Source of the DNA: Verrucomicrobiota bacterium
GTDB taxonomy: Bacteria > Verrucomicrobiota > Verrucomicrobiia > Verrucomicrobiales > DEV007
Assembly (NCBI GenBank): GCA_018970725.1
Contig: JAGWVU010000017.1
Location: 1-64,000 of the forward strand
Direction: 5' to 3'
Length of the DNA stretch: 64,000 nucleotides
The notes under the pieces are model-generated. The model had not been told where the DNA came from and made no database searches. It saw nothing but the letters and a program-made list of their open reading frames with translations. Positions 26,618 to 35,007 of this stretch are shown here, in pieces. Position 1 is the stretch's first letter; each line of letters begins with the position of its first letter. Position numbers and translations under genes: made by a program.

Positions 26618-27840
26618 TGGGGCCTGATCTTGTGGAATTTTTTCTTCCCGGCCTGAAGGAGGATGACGCCGTCTTCGAGGTGGCCTTCGTCAATCGTCGC
26701 TTGGATGTCCGTGGCCGGGGCTCCGTTGAGGCGGGCCCCGCCCTGCTGCACGAGGCGGCGGGCATCGCTCTTGGTGGCGCAGAGACCGGTTTCGACGAGG
26801 AGATCGAGCAGGCCGATTCCCTGGCGCAGCCGGTCGAGGGGCAGAGCGGTCTCCGAGAGGCTGCCCTTCACTTCCTTGGCCGTATCGCGGGCCAGGGTGG
26901 CGGCGCTTTCTCCGTGGCAAAGTTTGGTGACCTCGAAGGCGAGGCACTCCTTGGATTCGTTGAGGGCCGCGCCCTCGCGCCGCCCCATCTCCCGGACCTG
27001 ATCCATCGGCAGGAAGGTGAAGTAGGCGAGGAACCGTTCCACATCCCGGTCATCGGTGTTCCGCCAGTATTGATAGAAGTCGACCGGAGAGGTGCGCTGG
27101 GGATCGAGCCAGACGGCGCCGGAGGCGGTCTTGCCCATCTTTGCACCAGTGGCGGTGGTCAGGAGGGGGAAGGTGAGGCCGAAGGCGGGGCCGCCACCGA
27201 GGCGGCGGATGAGGTCGGTCCCGGCGAGGATGTTGCCCCACTGATCATCCCCGCCGATCTGCAGGGTGCAGCCGTGGTCCTGATGGAGACGCAGGAAGTC
27301 GTAGGCCTGGAGCAACTGGTAGTTGAATTCGATGAACGAAAGACCTTCCTCACGCTCCATCCGGGCACGGTAAGATTCCGCGCGCAACATTTCATTGACC
27401 CGGAAGTAGCGGCCGATGTCCCGCAGGAAATCGATGTAGCGCAGTTCCAGAAGCCAGTCTGCGTTGTCGAGAAAGCAGCCCTTTTCTCCGTCGAGATCAA
27501 GATAGCGCCGGAGTTGGGCGAGGATGCCGACGCCGTTTTGCCGGATGACCTCCCGGGTGAGCATGGCGCGCATTTCCGTCTTGCCGCTGGGGTCGCCCAC
27601 CATGGTGGTGCCACCGCCGATGATCGCCAAGGGCCGGTGCCCGGCGCGCTGGAGGTGGGCCATGGCCATGATCGGGACCAAGCTGCCGCAATGGAGGCTC
27701 TCCGCAGTGGGATCAAATCCACAGTAAAAGGTGAGCGGTCCCTTGGCGAGCTGGGACGGCAAGGCCTCCGCGTCGGTGCATTGTTTGACGAATCCGCGCT
27801 CGGCGAGCGTCTCGAAGATGGTGCCGTTCTCTCTGTTCAT
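26614..27840 (-). CDS. tyrS: Tyrosyl-tRNA synthetase
   Basis: A 408-residue class Ic synthetase that charges tRNA-Tyr. The bacterial type I pattern is clear: Y-C-G-F-D-P-T-A-E-S-L-H-C-G-S-L with the H-x-G-H-like site near residue 40, G-G-G-T-T-M-V-G-D-P-S-G-K, and K-M-G-K-T near 230 for the KMSKS loop. A C-terminal S4-like domain ends with A-R-L-N-G-A-P-A and the G-K-K-K-F-H tail. It overlaps the methyltransferase gene by 4 bp upstream and pheA by 4 bp downstream, so the three are tightly coupled. Confidence 0.95.
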   Translation of the reverse strand: MNRENGTIFETLAERGFVKQCTDAEALPSQLAKGPLTFYCGFDPTAESLHCGSLVPIMAMAHLQRAGHRPLAIIGGGTTMVGDPSGKTEMRAMLTREVIRQNGVGILAQLRRYLDLDGEKGCFLDNADWLLELRYIDFLRDIGRYFRVNEMLRAESYRARMEREEGLSFIEFNYQLLQAYDFLRLHQDHGCTLQIGGDDQWGNILAGTDLIRRLGGGPAFGLTFPLLTTATGAKMGKTASGAVWLDPQRTSPVDFYQYWRNTDDRDVERFLAYFTFLPMDQVREMGRREGAALNESKECLAFEVTKLCHGESAATLARDTAKEVKGSLSETALPLDRLRQGIGLLDLLVETGLCATKSDARRLVQQGGARLNGAPATDIQATIDEGHLEDGVILLQAGKKKFHKIRPQ

Positions 27841-28451
27841 GTTCCGCTTGGTTCCCCGCGTTTCGCCAGGATGATGCGCTCGCGTCCCTCGCGCCCCGGG
27901 TAGGCCCGGTCCGGGACCCGGGAGTGCAAAATTCCAAAGCCATGGGCGCGCAGCGCGTCCTCCAAATCCGCGAGGCTGGTTCCGAAGGGAGGACGTCCGT
28001 CCCCGGGCCGGTGGTCGTCATCGTAGGGGTCCAGATAGAACACCCCCAGCAAATGTCCCCCGGGCCGCAGGGCGGTGGCGACCGCCTTCAAATAGTCGTT
28101 CCTCCGCGCCGGATCGATGGCGCAATAACACGTGTGTTCCCAGACCCAGTCGAAAGCGTCGCGCAACTCCGGGTCCAACGCGAAGAGATCCCCGGTGGTG
28201 AAGCGCTCCCGTCCGGCCGGAGGAAAACTGCGGGCGCGGTCGATGGCGGTGGGCGCGAGGTCGAGACCGAGGACGCGGGCTTCCGGGGCGGCGGCGGCGA
28301 TGGCCCGGACGTCGTGGCCCAATCCGCAACCGGGGACGAGGATGTCCCCCTGGAGGGGAGTGGCGCGGAGGAAGTCCGCGAGGGGCGGAGCGGGGAAGCC
28401 CTTGTCCCACGGGGTCTCGCCCTGTTGGTAGTGATGCTCCCAGTCAGTCAT
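27837..28451 (-). CDS. SAM-dependent methyltransferase, thiopurine-methyltransferase (TPMT) family
   Basis: A 204-residue class I methyltransferase. The N-terminus has W-E-x-x-Y-Q-Q-G-E-T-P-W-D, and the SAM-binding motif is I-L-V-P-G-C-G-L-G-H-D near residue 37, both typical of the TPMT group. The D-L-A-P-T-A-I motif follows, then W-E-H-T-C-Y-C-A-I. Bacterial members methylate thiols, selenium/tellurium compounds or thiocyanate-like anions. The substrate here is unknown. It overlaps tyrS and the thioredoxin-like gene, which fits a role in a shared transcription unit without a shared pathway. Confidence 0.85.
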   Translation of the reverse strand: MTDWEHHYQQGETPWDKGFPAPPLADFLRATPLQGDILVPGCGLGHDVRAIAAAAPEARVLGLDLAPTAIDRARSFPPAGRERFTTGDLFALDPELRDAFDWVWEHTCYCAIDPARRNDYLKAVATALRPGGHLLGVFYLDPYDDDHRPGDGRPPFGTSLADLEDALRAHGFGILHSRVPDRAYPGREGRERIILAKRGEPSGT

Positions 28452-29058
28452 TCGCTTTCCCTCCGTGCAACTGCCGGACCGCGTTTTCGAGTTCCCGGAA
28501 ATAATCCTGCGCTTTGCCCGGCACGTAACCGGTGCGGCGGTAGGCGGTGGATCCGTCCGGATGGAGAATCAGGACGGAAGGGAAACCCCTCACATCGTAA
28601 TAGGTTTTGAATTGTTGCAGCGCCGCCGGGGCTTCACGGGGGTTTTGCGGGAAATCCAGGTAGAGCAGGGTCAGGTTTTCCCGGGCCAGCCGGTTGAACG
28701 ATTTGGAGAGGAAAACCTCTTCCCCGAGCAGCTTGGCATTGGAGGACCAGGAAAGGCCCGTGAACAGGATGAGCAGCGGACGACCGAGGAGTTCACTCTT
28801 CCGTTTGGCGCGGGCCGGGTCCCGCTCCCAGCGCGCGAAATCCTCCGGACGTTGCGGGGTGGAAAGAGTGGGCCGGGCCGGGTCGGGCAAGGCACCGGCC
28901 GCGGGTTGGGTTTCCGGCAGGAAGGAGGAGGCCGTGTCCTCGTGGGCGGCGGGTTCCGGACCCGGGGCTTCCGGGGAGGAGACGTCAGGGGACTGACAAC
29001 CGCAGGGAAGGAGGCAGAGCGGAATGAGGAAGAATGGTGCCCTGGCGATGCGCATCAT
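28444..29058 (-). CDS. Thioredoxin-fold lipoprotein lacking the CxxC pair
   Basis: A 204-residue protein from the ATG at 29058; the frame continues upstream into tRNA-Val and cannot be coding there. The lipobox is L-L-P-C-G-C, so it is probably tethered in the periplasm or outer membrane. After an Ala/Pro/Glu-rich linker (to ~80) comes a DUF255/thioredoxin-like fold: P-L-L-I-L-F-T-G-L-S-W, then F-K-T-Y-Y-D-V-R-G-F-P-S-V-L-I-L, with the cis-Pro loop intact. The place of the catalytic W-C-x-x-C reads W-S-S-N-A, so both Cys are gone. It likely binds a partner rather than doing redox chemistry. It is the first gene of the operon and overlaps the methyltransferase gene by 8 bp. Confidence 0.75.
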   Translation of the reverse strand: MMRIARAPFFLIPLCLLPCGCQSPDVSSPEAPGPEPAAHEDTASSFLPETQPAAGALPDPARPTLSTPQRPEDFARWERDPARAKRKSELLGRPLLILFTGLSWSSNAKLLGEEVFLSKSFNRLARENLTLLYLDFPQNPREAPAALQQFKTYYDVRGFPSVLILHPDGSTAYRRTGYVPGKAQDYFRELENAVRQLHGGKAND

Positions 29059-29097
29059 TCTGGGCGGAGAGAGGGGTGGGCCGGAGCCAGGAGGCAA

Positions 29098-29169
29098 TGC
29101 GCGATACAGGATTTGAACCTGTGACCCCCACCGTGTCAAGGTGATGCTCTACCCCTGAGCTAACCGCGC
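29098..29169 (-). tRNA. tRNA-Val(GAC)
   Basis: A 72-nt tRNA on the minus strand. The acceptor stem GCGCGGT pairs with ATCGCGC (one G-U), then come TA, the D arm GCTC/GAGC, an anticodon stem TCACC/GGTGG around loop TTGACAC with anticodon GAC, and the T arm ACAGG/CCTGT around TTCAAAT. The discriminator is A and CCA is not encoded. A weak promoter-like pair (TTGCGA at 29212-29207, TACCTT at 29090+ side at 29190-29185, 16 bp apart) lies upstream. Confidence 0.95.
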
Positions 29170-29256
29170 GAGACTGGGAGGTGAAAGGTAGAAAGGGATC
29201 GGCCGATCGCAACTGATTTGTTGCAGTTTGGCATGGATCGTCCTTGTTGACCTGCC

Positions 29257-30144
29257 ATGGTGGTCCCCGGCACTGAGATTCCGGCCTTGATCAAGCTGCT
29301 CGATGATGAGCATCCCACCGTGCGTGCGGCGGTGCGGAAGCGCCTGGCCGATTTGGGGCCGGACCTGGAGCGCTTGCTGGAATTGCATGCCCCGGCCGGG
29401 TCCGAACCCCTCCGTGAGCTGGCGCTCAGGCTTCGCCGGGAGTTTCTCCGGGAGGAATTCCTGCTCGGTTGGGCGGACTGGATGGCCAGGCCTTCCTCAC
29501 TGGCGAAATTGGAGGGGGGGCTCAAGCTGCTGGCGACCCATCTTTCCGCCGGTGGCGGTCGGGCGGACGAAATCGCTTCCGGGATCGAGGCCCGGCTCGA
29601 CTCGTTGGCCGATCTTCTCCTGCGTCTCGAGCCCCGGCCGGATTTCCGGGACTTGGCGGATTTTCTCTTCGCCAGCGGTCGTTTCCGGGGCAATGAAGAG
29701 GACTACTACGCCCCGGCGAACAGCAATCTGGATCGCGTTCTCCAAGACCGTCTGGGCAACCCCATCCTCCTTGCCTGCGTCATGATGTCCGTCGGGGCCA
29801 GGGTCGGGATCGAGGTGGGGGGGTGCAATTTCCCGGGCCACTTTCTGGCGCGCCATCAAGCGGTCGGGAACGGGCCCCTTTACGTGATCGATTGTTTCAA
29901 CGGCGGGCGGATTTTGCCGGCCGAGGTCCTGATCCAACATCAACCCTTCGCGGTTCCGGAGGTTGAGACCGTGGTGCGGGCGGAGGCCCCGGCGGAGGTG
30001 ATTCTCTGCCGCGTCTTGAACAATTTGGAGCAGGCGTTCGAGCGGGAGGGCAACGGTGCCGAGCAGCGTTTCGTCCACGACCTTTGGAGTGCCACCTCGG
30101 CGGGGGTTGGCGACGACTTCCTCCGGGGCCGGGGCGGTTCCTGA
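29257..30144 (+). CDS. SirB1-family protein (transglutaminase-like fold)
   Basis: A 295-residue protein of the SirB1/transglutaminase-like family. The N-terminal ~60 residues look like a short HEAT-type repeat (L-L-D-D-E-H-P-T-V-R-A-A-V). The core carries Y-Y-A-P-A-N-S-N-L-D-R-V-L and L-G-N-P-I-L-L-A near residues 148-175, then G-G-C-N-F-P-G-H-F-L-A-R near 188, which is the family hallmark with a Cys and a His at the transglutaminase-like centre. The function of SirB1 proteins is poorly known. It is divergent from tRNA-Val. The Gly/Arg tail is not conserved. Confidence 0.8.
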   Translation: MVVPGTEIPALIKLLDDEHPTVRAAVRKRLADLGPDLERLLELHAPAGSEPLRELALRLRREFLREEFLLGWADWMARPSSLAKLEGGLKLLATHLSAGGGRADEIASGIEARLDSLADLLLRLEPRPDFRDLADFLFASGRFRGNEEDYYAPANSNLDRVLQDRLGNPILLACVMMSVGARVGIEVGGCNFPGHFLARHQAVGNGPLYVIDCFNGGRILPAEVLIQHQPFAVPEVETVVRAEAPAEVILCRVLNNLEQAFEREGNGAEQRFVHDLWSATSAGVGDDFLRGRGGS

Positions 30145-30273
30145 CGGCGGCAGAAAAAAATCCGGATTTTTCGTGCAAGCGACCGGGTCGTCCGGCGTCT
30201 CGCCAGACAACCGGGAGACTTTTCCCGGTGGCTTACGACTCATTAACTCAACATTCCAGCAACGCTTCATCTC

Positions 30274-30651
30274 ATGAAATTCACGAACTCCCTTTGGGCG
30301 ACGGCCATGGCGGCGTTTGCCCTCTTTCTTGCGGTTCCTTCCCCGGCTTCCGCGGATCACGATCACGGACGCCGCTGCCACGGTTGTTGCAACCGGTGCG
30401 GCAGCTCGCTTTATTCGACTCATGTGATCGTCGGGTATGACCGGTGCGGGCACCCGATTTATTCCTGGGTTCCGGTGTCGCACAGTTGCTCGACCCGGCA
30501 TGGATATAACTACAACTACGGGTACAGTTATGGTCGCCCCGTGTATCAGGCTCCGAACTATTACAGTCGCGGTGGATGCCGGCAACCGATCGTGGTGAAC
30601 CCCTACTGCCCGCCCTCGCGCGGAGGCTTCCACATCACCTTCGGGTTCTGA
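30274..30651 (+). CDS. Small secreted Cys/Tyr/His-rich protein
   Basis: A 125-residue protein with a clear signal peptide ending S-P-A-S-A-D. The mature part (~98 residues) starts D-H-D-H-G-R-R-C-H-G-C-C-N-R-C-G and has about eight Cys, many Tyr and several His. A Tyr/Asn/Gly-rich run (Y-N-Y-N-Y-G-Y-S-Y-G) follows. Cys and His at the start suggest metal binding or disulfide cross-linking, and the Tyr run suggests an extracellular structural role. I recognise no family; similar small proteins occur in Verrucomicrobia. A palindrome at 30156-30171 lies in the 129-bp upstream gap. Confidence 0.6.
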   Translation: MKFTNSLWATAMAAFALFLAVPSPASADHDHGRRCHGCCNRCGSSLYSTHVIVGYDRCGHPIYSWVPVSHSCSTRHGYNYNYGYSYGRPVYQAPNYYSRGGCRQPIVVNPYCPPSRGGFHITFGF

Positions 30652-30704
30652 GGTGAGGCGGCCGCCTGATCGGGCCGCCTGCGAGGTGGAGCCCGGTCAG
30701 GAGG

Positions 30705-31604
30705 TTACACGTCGCAAACCATCGCCGCGTTGCGCAGGGCCAGTTCGTGGTCTTGCCAGGTGGGGATGAATTCCTGAACCAGATACCCCTTGTAACCGCT
30801 CGCGAGAATTTCGCGGAGGATGGCCGGGTAATTAATCTCCTGACGGTCGTCGAGTTCCTGGCGGCCCGGATTTCCGGCGGTATGATAGTGACCGATGATG
30901 TCCTTGTGTTCCCGGATGCGGCGGATGATATCCCCGTCCATGATGGAGACGTGGTAGATATCGAAAAGCAGTTTCATGTGAGCCGGGGCGCCGACGGCTT
31001 TGACGAGATCGGCGCAGAAGTCGAGGTGATCACCGAAGTAGCCCGGGTGACCCTTCATGGGATGGGAGTTGTCCCTTGAATTGAGGTGTTCCAGGACGAG
31101 GGTGACGCCTTTTTCCTGAGCGAAGGGCATGACTTCCTGCCAGACATCGATGCAACGTTTGGCGGCTTCATCCTCCTTCATGCCTTCATAGCGCATGCCG
31201 GTGAACGTGATCACATTGCGGCATTGCACCTCGTGGGCCGCCTGGATCGATTCCCGGAGTTTTTCGACGGTCCGGGCGCGGAATTGGGGATCACAGGGGC
31301 CTTGGGCGAATCCATGGCTGCTGACGAGGGAGATTTCGAGTCCGAGTTCGCGGACGGCGGGGTAGAATTTGCGATCGATGCCCTCGATGCCGGTGAAGCC
31401 GATTTCCTTGCAGAGCTTGGCGAGGGCCAGGGTGTCCATGCGATCGTTGAAGGTCCATCCCATGATCGATTGCCGGAAGCGTCCGTTGCGGATCTTGAAA
31501 TCCGCGGGGGTGGAGGAGGCAGGGGCTTGGGCCCGGGCGGATTCGGGCAGGGTAGAGCCAAGCCCCAGGGCGACGGTGGCTCCGAACAGATCGCGGCGTT
31601 TCAT
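30705..31604 (-). CDS. Tat-exported sugar isomerase/epimerase-like TIM barrel (hydroxypyruvate-isomerase-like)
   Basis: A 299-residue protein from the ATG at 31604. The N-terminus K-R-R-D-L-F-G-A-T is a twin-arginine signal, ending near A-R-A-Q-A, so it folds before export. The rest is an AP-endonuclease-2/xylose-isomerase-type barrel: T-G-I-E-G-I-D, V-I-T-F-T-G-M-R, L-V-L-E-H-L-N-S with the metal Glu near 178, L-L-F-D-I-Y-H-V with the Asp/His near 213, and a closing Q-E-F-I-P. These match hydroxypyruvate-isomerase-like proteins. PVC bacteria export many such isomerase-like proteins of unknown substrate. The nearby cupin gene diverges. Confidence 0.82.
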   Translation of the reverse strand: MKRRDLFGATVALGLGSTLPESARAQAPASSTPADFKIRNGRFRQSIMGWTFNDRMDTLALAKLCKEIGFTGIEGIDRKFYPAVRELGLEISLVSSHGFAQGPCDPQFRARTVEKLRESIQAAHEVQCRNVITFTGMRYEGMKEDEAAKRCIDVWQEVMPFAQEKGVTLVLEHLNSRDNSHPMKGHPGYFGDHLDFCADLVKAVGAPAHMKLLFDIYHVSIMDGDIIRRIREHKDIIGHYHTAGNPGRQELDDRQEINYPAILREILASGYKGYLVQEFIPTWQDHELALRNAAMVCDV

Positions 31605-31708
31605 GGCGCATTGTTGCGGTCGGATGCGGAGGGGCGCAAGGTGAAAACGGTATCGGGCTGACCCAGAAAAAAGTTGCCCCGGGGGGCGGAGTGGTGGGAG
31701 AGGGAGGG

Positions 31709-32062
31709 ATGACCGTTGTCCAAACCACCACCGGGATTCCCTTTGTGACCAAGGATGGCTCGACCATCCGGAGTTTTCTGGATCGGAGCAACGCGCCGGT
31801 GAGCAACCAGAGTCTCGCGGAGGCGACGGTGCCGGCGGGTGGGGCGACGGAGCGGCATTACCACAAGCTGAGCGAGGAGTTCTATCTGATTCTGGAAGGG
31901 AACGGCCGGATGGAAATCGACGGGGAAGAGCGTGAGGTGGGGCCGGGGGATGCGATCCTGATTCCCGCCGGGGCATGGCACCGGATCGCGGCGCGGGGGA
32001 CGTTGCGTTTTCTCTGCTGCTGCGCTCCGCCGTATGCGCACGAGGACACGTATTTTGCTTGA
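31709..32062 (+). CDS. Single-domain cupin
   Basis: A 117-residue cupin from the ATG at 31709, with GGGAG/GGAGGG upstream; a GTG at 31691 would add six residues. Cupin motif 1 is G-x-x-x-E-R-H-Y-H-K-x-x-E-E-F-Y near residues 45-60 with the two His and the Glu metal ligands, and motif 2 is G-P-G-D-A-I-L-I-P-A-G-A-W-H near 80-93. It has a Cys-Cys-Cys run after motif 2. Such small cupins bind metals or sugars; the exact role is not known. The convergent MFS gene ends 21 bp away. Confidence 0.85.
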   Translation: MTVVQTTTGIPFVTKDGSTIRSFLDRSNAPVSNQSLAEATVPAGGATERHYHKLSEEFYLILEGNGRMEIDGEEREVGPGDAILIPAGAWHRIAARGTLRFLCCCAPPYAHEDTYFA

Positions 32063-32082
32063 GCCGGGGGCGGGGCGGGGGC

Positions 32083-33297
32083 TCAGATGCGCCAGACGTT
32101 GGATTGGCTGCCGCGACCGCCTTGGTAGCCGAGGGCGAAGAGGAGGATGCAGGCGGCGCACATGAGGCCGAGGATGAGCCAGTAAGCGGTCCAGCGCGCG
32201 GGGTCGGGCGCGACCATGGAAGAGTGCAGCCAGCCGACGGCGAGGGTTCCGATGACGCCCCCGGCGCCGGTGGAGATCAGGCTGAGCAGGGCTTGGGCTT
32301 GGGAGCGGAGGCGGGGTTCGACCCTGCGGTCGAGGAAGAGGCGTCCGGCCTCGAAGAAAAACGTCCAGCAGAGGCCGTGGAAGCTGATGCCGAAGAGGAC
32401 CCACGGGAAGGAATGGGAGGAAGCGCCGAAGGCATACGCGAGATAACGGAGGAGACCGCACGCCATGGCGAAGAGGAAGAGCCACTTGATTCTCCAGCGT
32501 CGCAGCATGAAGCCGAGGAGCAGCATGGCGGCCACCTCGCTGATTTGGCCGAGCGTCATGCCGGCGGCGATGTGGTGGTAGTGCAGCGCCTCCAGTTGCA
32601 GGGAGCTGTGCATGTAATACGCGGCGAGCGGAATGGAAAAGAGGAAGGTCGTGAGCATGAAGACCGCGATGTCGCGCTGGCGTAGCAGGGTCAGCGAGGA
32701 AAGCCCGAGGAGTTCCGGCCAATTCTTCGCCGGTTGAGCGCCGGGAGGGGTGTGCGGCAACAGGAGACAGGCGGCGGTGGCCACAACGCGGATCCCGACC
32801 GAGAGCTTTCCGGCAAGAGGCGAGGTGTCCGCCCCGAGGGCGCTGATGGTCCAACCGGCGATGATCCAGCCGATGGTGGCCCAGACCCGGTAAAAGCCGA
32901 AGCGGTGTTCCCGATCCCGGAGACTGGTCAGCGCGACTGAATTGAACAGCGGCCAGATGGGGGCCGTGAGCAGGGAGGAGACGGTGAAATGAAAGAGAAA
33001 GAGGCCGGGGTTGGTCCCTCGTTCCAATTCATCGAAGGCAAGCCAGAGAAACGGGATGCCGACGAGGTTGCACCAGAAGAGGAGGCGTTCCGCCGCCACC
33101 TTCTGGTCCGCCCGCGCCGCGATGGCGAGGGGGGAAAGCACGGCGGAGAGCGGCGGGATGAGGTAAGCGATGGTGACCAGGTGGGCCCAGTGACGCTCCT
33201 TCAATACATTGGCCAGAACCGGGAGCCAACAGCCCGGGGTGGCGGCAAAAAGGAAAAAGCAGGCGGAAATCCAGCCACGGTGGCCGCGGAGAGGCAT
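32083..33297 (-). CDS. MFS transporter, nucleoside:H+ symporter/LacY-like group
   Basis: A 404-residue integral membrane protein from the ATG at 33297, with 12 hydrophobic segments in two bundles of six. It resembles the Nuc_H_symport/NupG branch: P-P-L-S-A-V-L-S-P in TM2, F-N-S-V-A-L near TM4, F-G-x-x-R-V-W-A-T-I-G-W in TM5 and E-V-A-A-M-L-L-L near the middle. The substrate may be a nucleoside or a sugar. It is divergent from a response regulator (140 bp between starts), which could control it. Confidence 0.82.
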   Translation of the reverse strand: MPLRGHRGWISACFFLFAATPGCWLPVLANVLKERHWAHLVTIAYLIPPLSAVLSPLAIAARADQKVAAERLLFWCNLVGIPFLWLAFDELERGTNPGLFLFHFTVSSLLTAPIWPLFNSVALTSLRDREHRFGFYRVWATIGWIIAGWTISALGADTSPLAGKLSVGIRVVATAACLLLPHTPPGAQPAKNWPELLGLSSLTLLRQRDIAVFMLTTFLFSIPLAAYYMHSSLQLEALHYHHIAAGMTLGQISEVAAMLLLGFMLRRWRIKWLFLFAMACGLLRYLAYAFGASSHSFPWVLFGISFHGLCWTFFFEAGRLFLDRRVEPRLRSQAQALLSLISTGAGGVIGTLAVGWLHSSMVAPDPARWTAYWLILGLMCAACILLFALGYQGGRGSQSNVWRI

Positions 33298-33436
33298 GGG
33301 GGAGGAGCGGGTGCGGGAGACAGTCTGCCAAACCGGGGCGACCCGCAAGGAAGGGAAAAGTCTTTATTTTGGGGATTTTCTCGCAAATTGGTGTGAAAAT
33401 TGCGTCCAAAGGCCCAGTCAAAAATCCCAGCCCCCG

Positions 33437-34135
33437 ATGTTCACCCCGGATTCACCCCAAACCGAGTCAGGTCCGAAACGTGTCAAGCCCCGGCATCGCG
33501 GGCACAGGGTGGTCATTGTCGATGATCACCCGATGATCCGGGAGCACCTCGGTTACCTTCTGATGAGGCAGTTGGGGGCGGTGGTGTGCGGGGAAGCGTC
33601 CAACAGCCGGGAGGGGATGGATGTGATCGTCAACACGGAACCGGACGTGGCGATCGTGGATTTGAAGCTGCCCGGGACTTGCGGTTTGGAACTGGTCAAG
33701 GAGGTCACGGCACGTCGCTTGAAGACGCGGGTTCTGGTGCTCTCGATGCACGACGAGGAACTCTACGCGGAGCGGGCCTTCAAGGCCGGGGCCAACGGCT
33801 ACATCACCAAGGAAAACGTCTCCTCGGAGGTTGTGAGTGCGATCGAGCAGGTGATGGACGGCAGGATTTACGCGAGCGAGGCGGTGGCGGCGCGGTTGTT
33901 CGACAGGGTGGGGCGCCTGGCGAGGACCGAGTTGGACTTGTTGACGGACCGGGAACTGGAGGTCTTTCTCCACTTGGGCCATGGCAAGAACACCCGGGAG
34001 ATTGCCAGCGAGCTGATGTTGGGCCCCTCGACCGTCGACACCTACCGGTCCCGGATCAAGACCAAGCTGGGGCTGAGATCGTCCGCGGAATTGTATCAGC
34101 GGGCCGGGCTCTGGGTGCGCGAGAACGGGGGGTGA
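33437..34135 (+). CDS. NarL/FixJ-type response regulator
   Basis: A 232-residue two-component regulator from the ATG at 33437; longer in-frame starts run back into the divergent gene and are not supported. The receiver begins V-V-I-V-D-D-H-P with the acidic pocket, the phospho-acceptor Asp is in V-A-I-V-D-L-K-L-P near residue 73, and K-A-G-A-N-G-Y-I-T-K holds the conserved Lys. The LuxR-type HTH (~165-225) carries L-T-D-R-E-L-E-V and V-D-T-Y-R-S-R-I. No histidine kinase is adjacent, so its partner is elsewhere. Confidence 0.93.
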   Translation: MFTPDSPQTESGPKRVKPRHRGHRVVIVDDHPMIREHLGYLLMRQLGAVVCGEASNSREGMDVIVNTEPDVAIVDLKLPGTCGLELVKEVTARRLKTRVLVLSMHDEELYAERAFKAGANGYITKENVSSEVVSAIEQVMDGRIYASEAVAARLFDRVGRLARTELDLLTDRELEVFLHLGHGKNTREIASELMLGPSTVDTYRSRIKTKLGLRSSAELYQRAGLWVRENGG

Positions 34136-34191
34136 GGCAGAAAAAAGGTGCGGGAAGGTGGGGAGCAAACGATACTCCACGGATTCGCGCC

Positions 34192-35007
34192 ATGGCCTTT
34201 CTGGAGATTCAGGACTTGAGCAAGACCTTCGCCCCGCGTCCGGGTTTCCCTGGGAGGGCCGGCTCGACCGGGGTGCGGGCGGTGGAGGGGGTTTCCTTCC
34301 ATCTGGAGCGCGGCGAGATCATGGGATTGGTCGGGGAATCCGGCTGCGGCAAGACGACCCTGTGCCGGATGATCATGCAGCTGCTGGAGCCTGATTCGGG
34401 GCGGGTTGTGTTGGAGGGGCAATCCCTTTCTGACTTGTCGCCCGCCGCGTTGCGGCGTCGACGGATCGATTTCCAGATGGTCTTCCAAGACCCGTATGCC
34501 TCGTTGAACCCGCGGATGACCGTGTTTTCGATGCTGGAAGAGGCGGTGCGCCAGCGGCACCCGGATTGGACGCGGGCCGGATTGGAGGAGCGGGTGGGCG
34601 ACCTGTTGGACCGGGTGGGGTTGTCCCGACGGTTCGCGCGGCGGTATCCCCACGAATTTTCGGGAGGGCAACGGCAGCGGGTGGCGATCGCGCGGGCCTT
34701 GGCTCCGGAGCCCAAATTGGTCATCGCGGATGAACCGGTTTCGGCGCTGGATGTGTCGGTTCAATCCCAGATTTTGAACTTGCTGCAGGAGTTGCGGCGG
34801 GAGTTGGAGTTGACGATGCTCTTCATTTCCCATGATCTGGGGGTGGTGCGTTACATGGCGGACCGGATCATGGTAATGCGGCGGGGACGTGTGGTGGAGA
34901 GCGGGGAAGCGGAGGCGTTGTTCCGCGAGCCCCGGGATCCCTATACGGTGGAGCTGTTGGCAGCCATTCCGAAGATTGTGCGGCGCGGGGGCGGGAATCA
35001 TGCATAG
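34192..35007 (+). CDS. Oligopeptide-type ABC transporter ATP-binding protein (OppF/DppF-like), orphan
   Basis: A 271-residue ATPase from the ATG at 34192. Walker A is G-E-S-G-C-G-K-T near residue 44, then V-F-Q-D-P-Y-A-S-L-N-P-R (the Opp/Dpp Q-loop signature), signature F-S-G-G-Q-R-Q-R near 160, Walker B L-V-I-A-D-E-P near 178 and the switch His in I-S-H-D-L. The D-P-Y-T-x-x-L end is also Opp-like. The permease, binding protein and second ATPase are not beside it. The next gene, a membrane protein with a signal peptide, overlaps by 8 bp. Confidence 0.88.
   Translation: MAFLEIQDLSKTFAPRPGFPGRAGSTGVRAVEGVSFHLERGEIMGLVGESGCGKTTLCRMIMQLLEPDSGRVVLEGQSLSDLSPAALRRRRIDFQMVFQDPYASLNPRMTVFSMLEEAVRQRHPDWTRAGLEERVGDLLDRVGLSRRFARRYPHEFSGGQRQRVAIARALAPEPKLVIADEPVSALDVSVQSQILNLLQELRRELELTMLFISHDLGVVRYMADRIMVMRRGRVVESGEAEALFREPRDPYTVELLAAIPKIVRRGGGNHA

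Noticed and set aside
29197-29208. Perfect 12-bp palindrome GATCGGCCGATC upstream of tRNA-Val
   Set aside because: Short GC-rich palindromes with GATC are expected by chance here; no further copies were noticed nearby.
30156-30171. A/T-armed palindrome with CCGG centre before the Cys-rich gene
   Set aside because: Arms are only A and T runs, the loop is minimal and pairing is weak; not convincing as terminator or operator.
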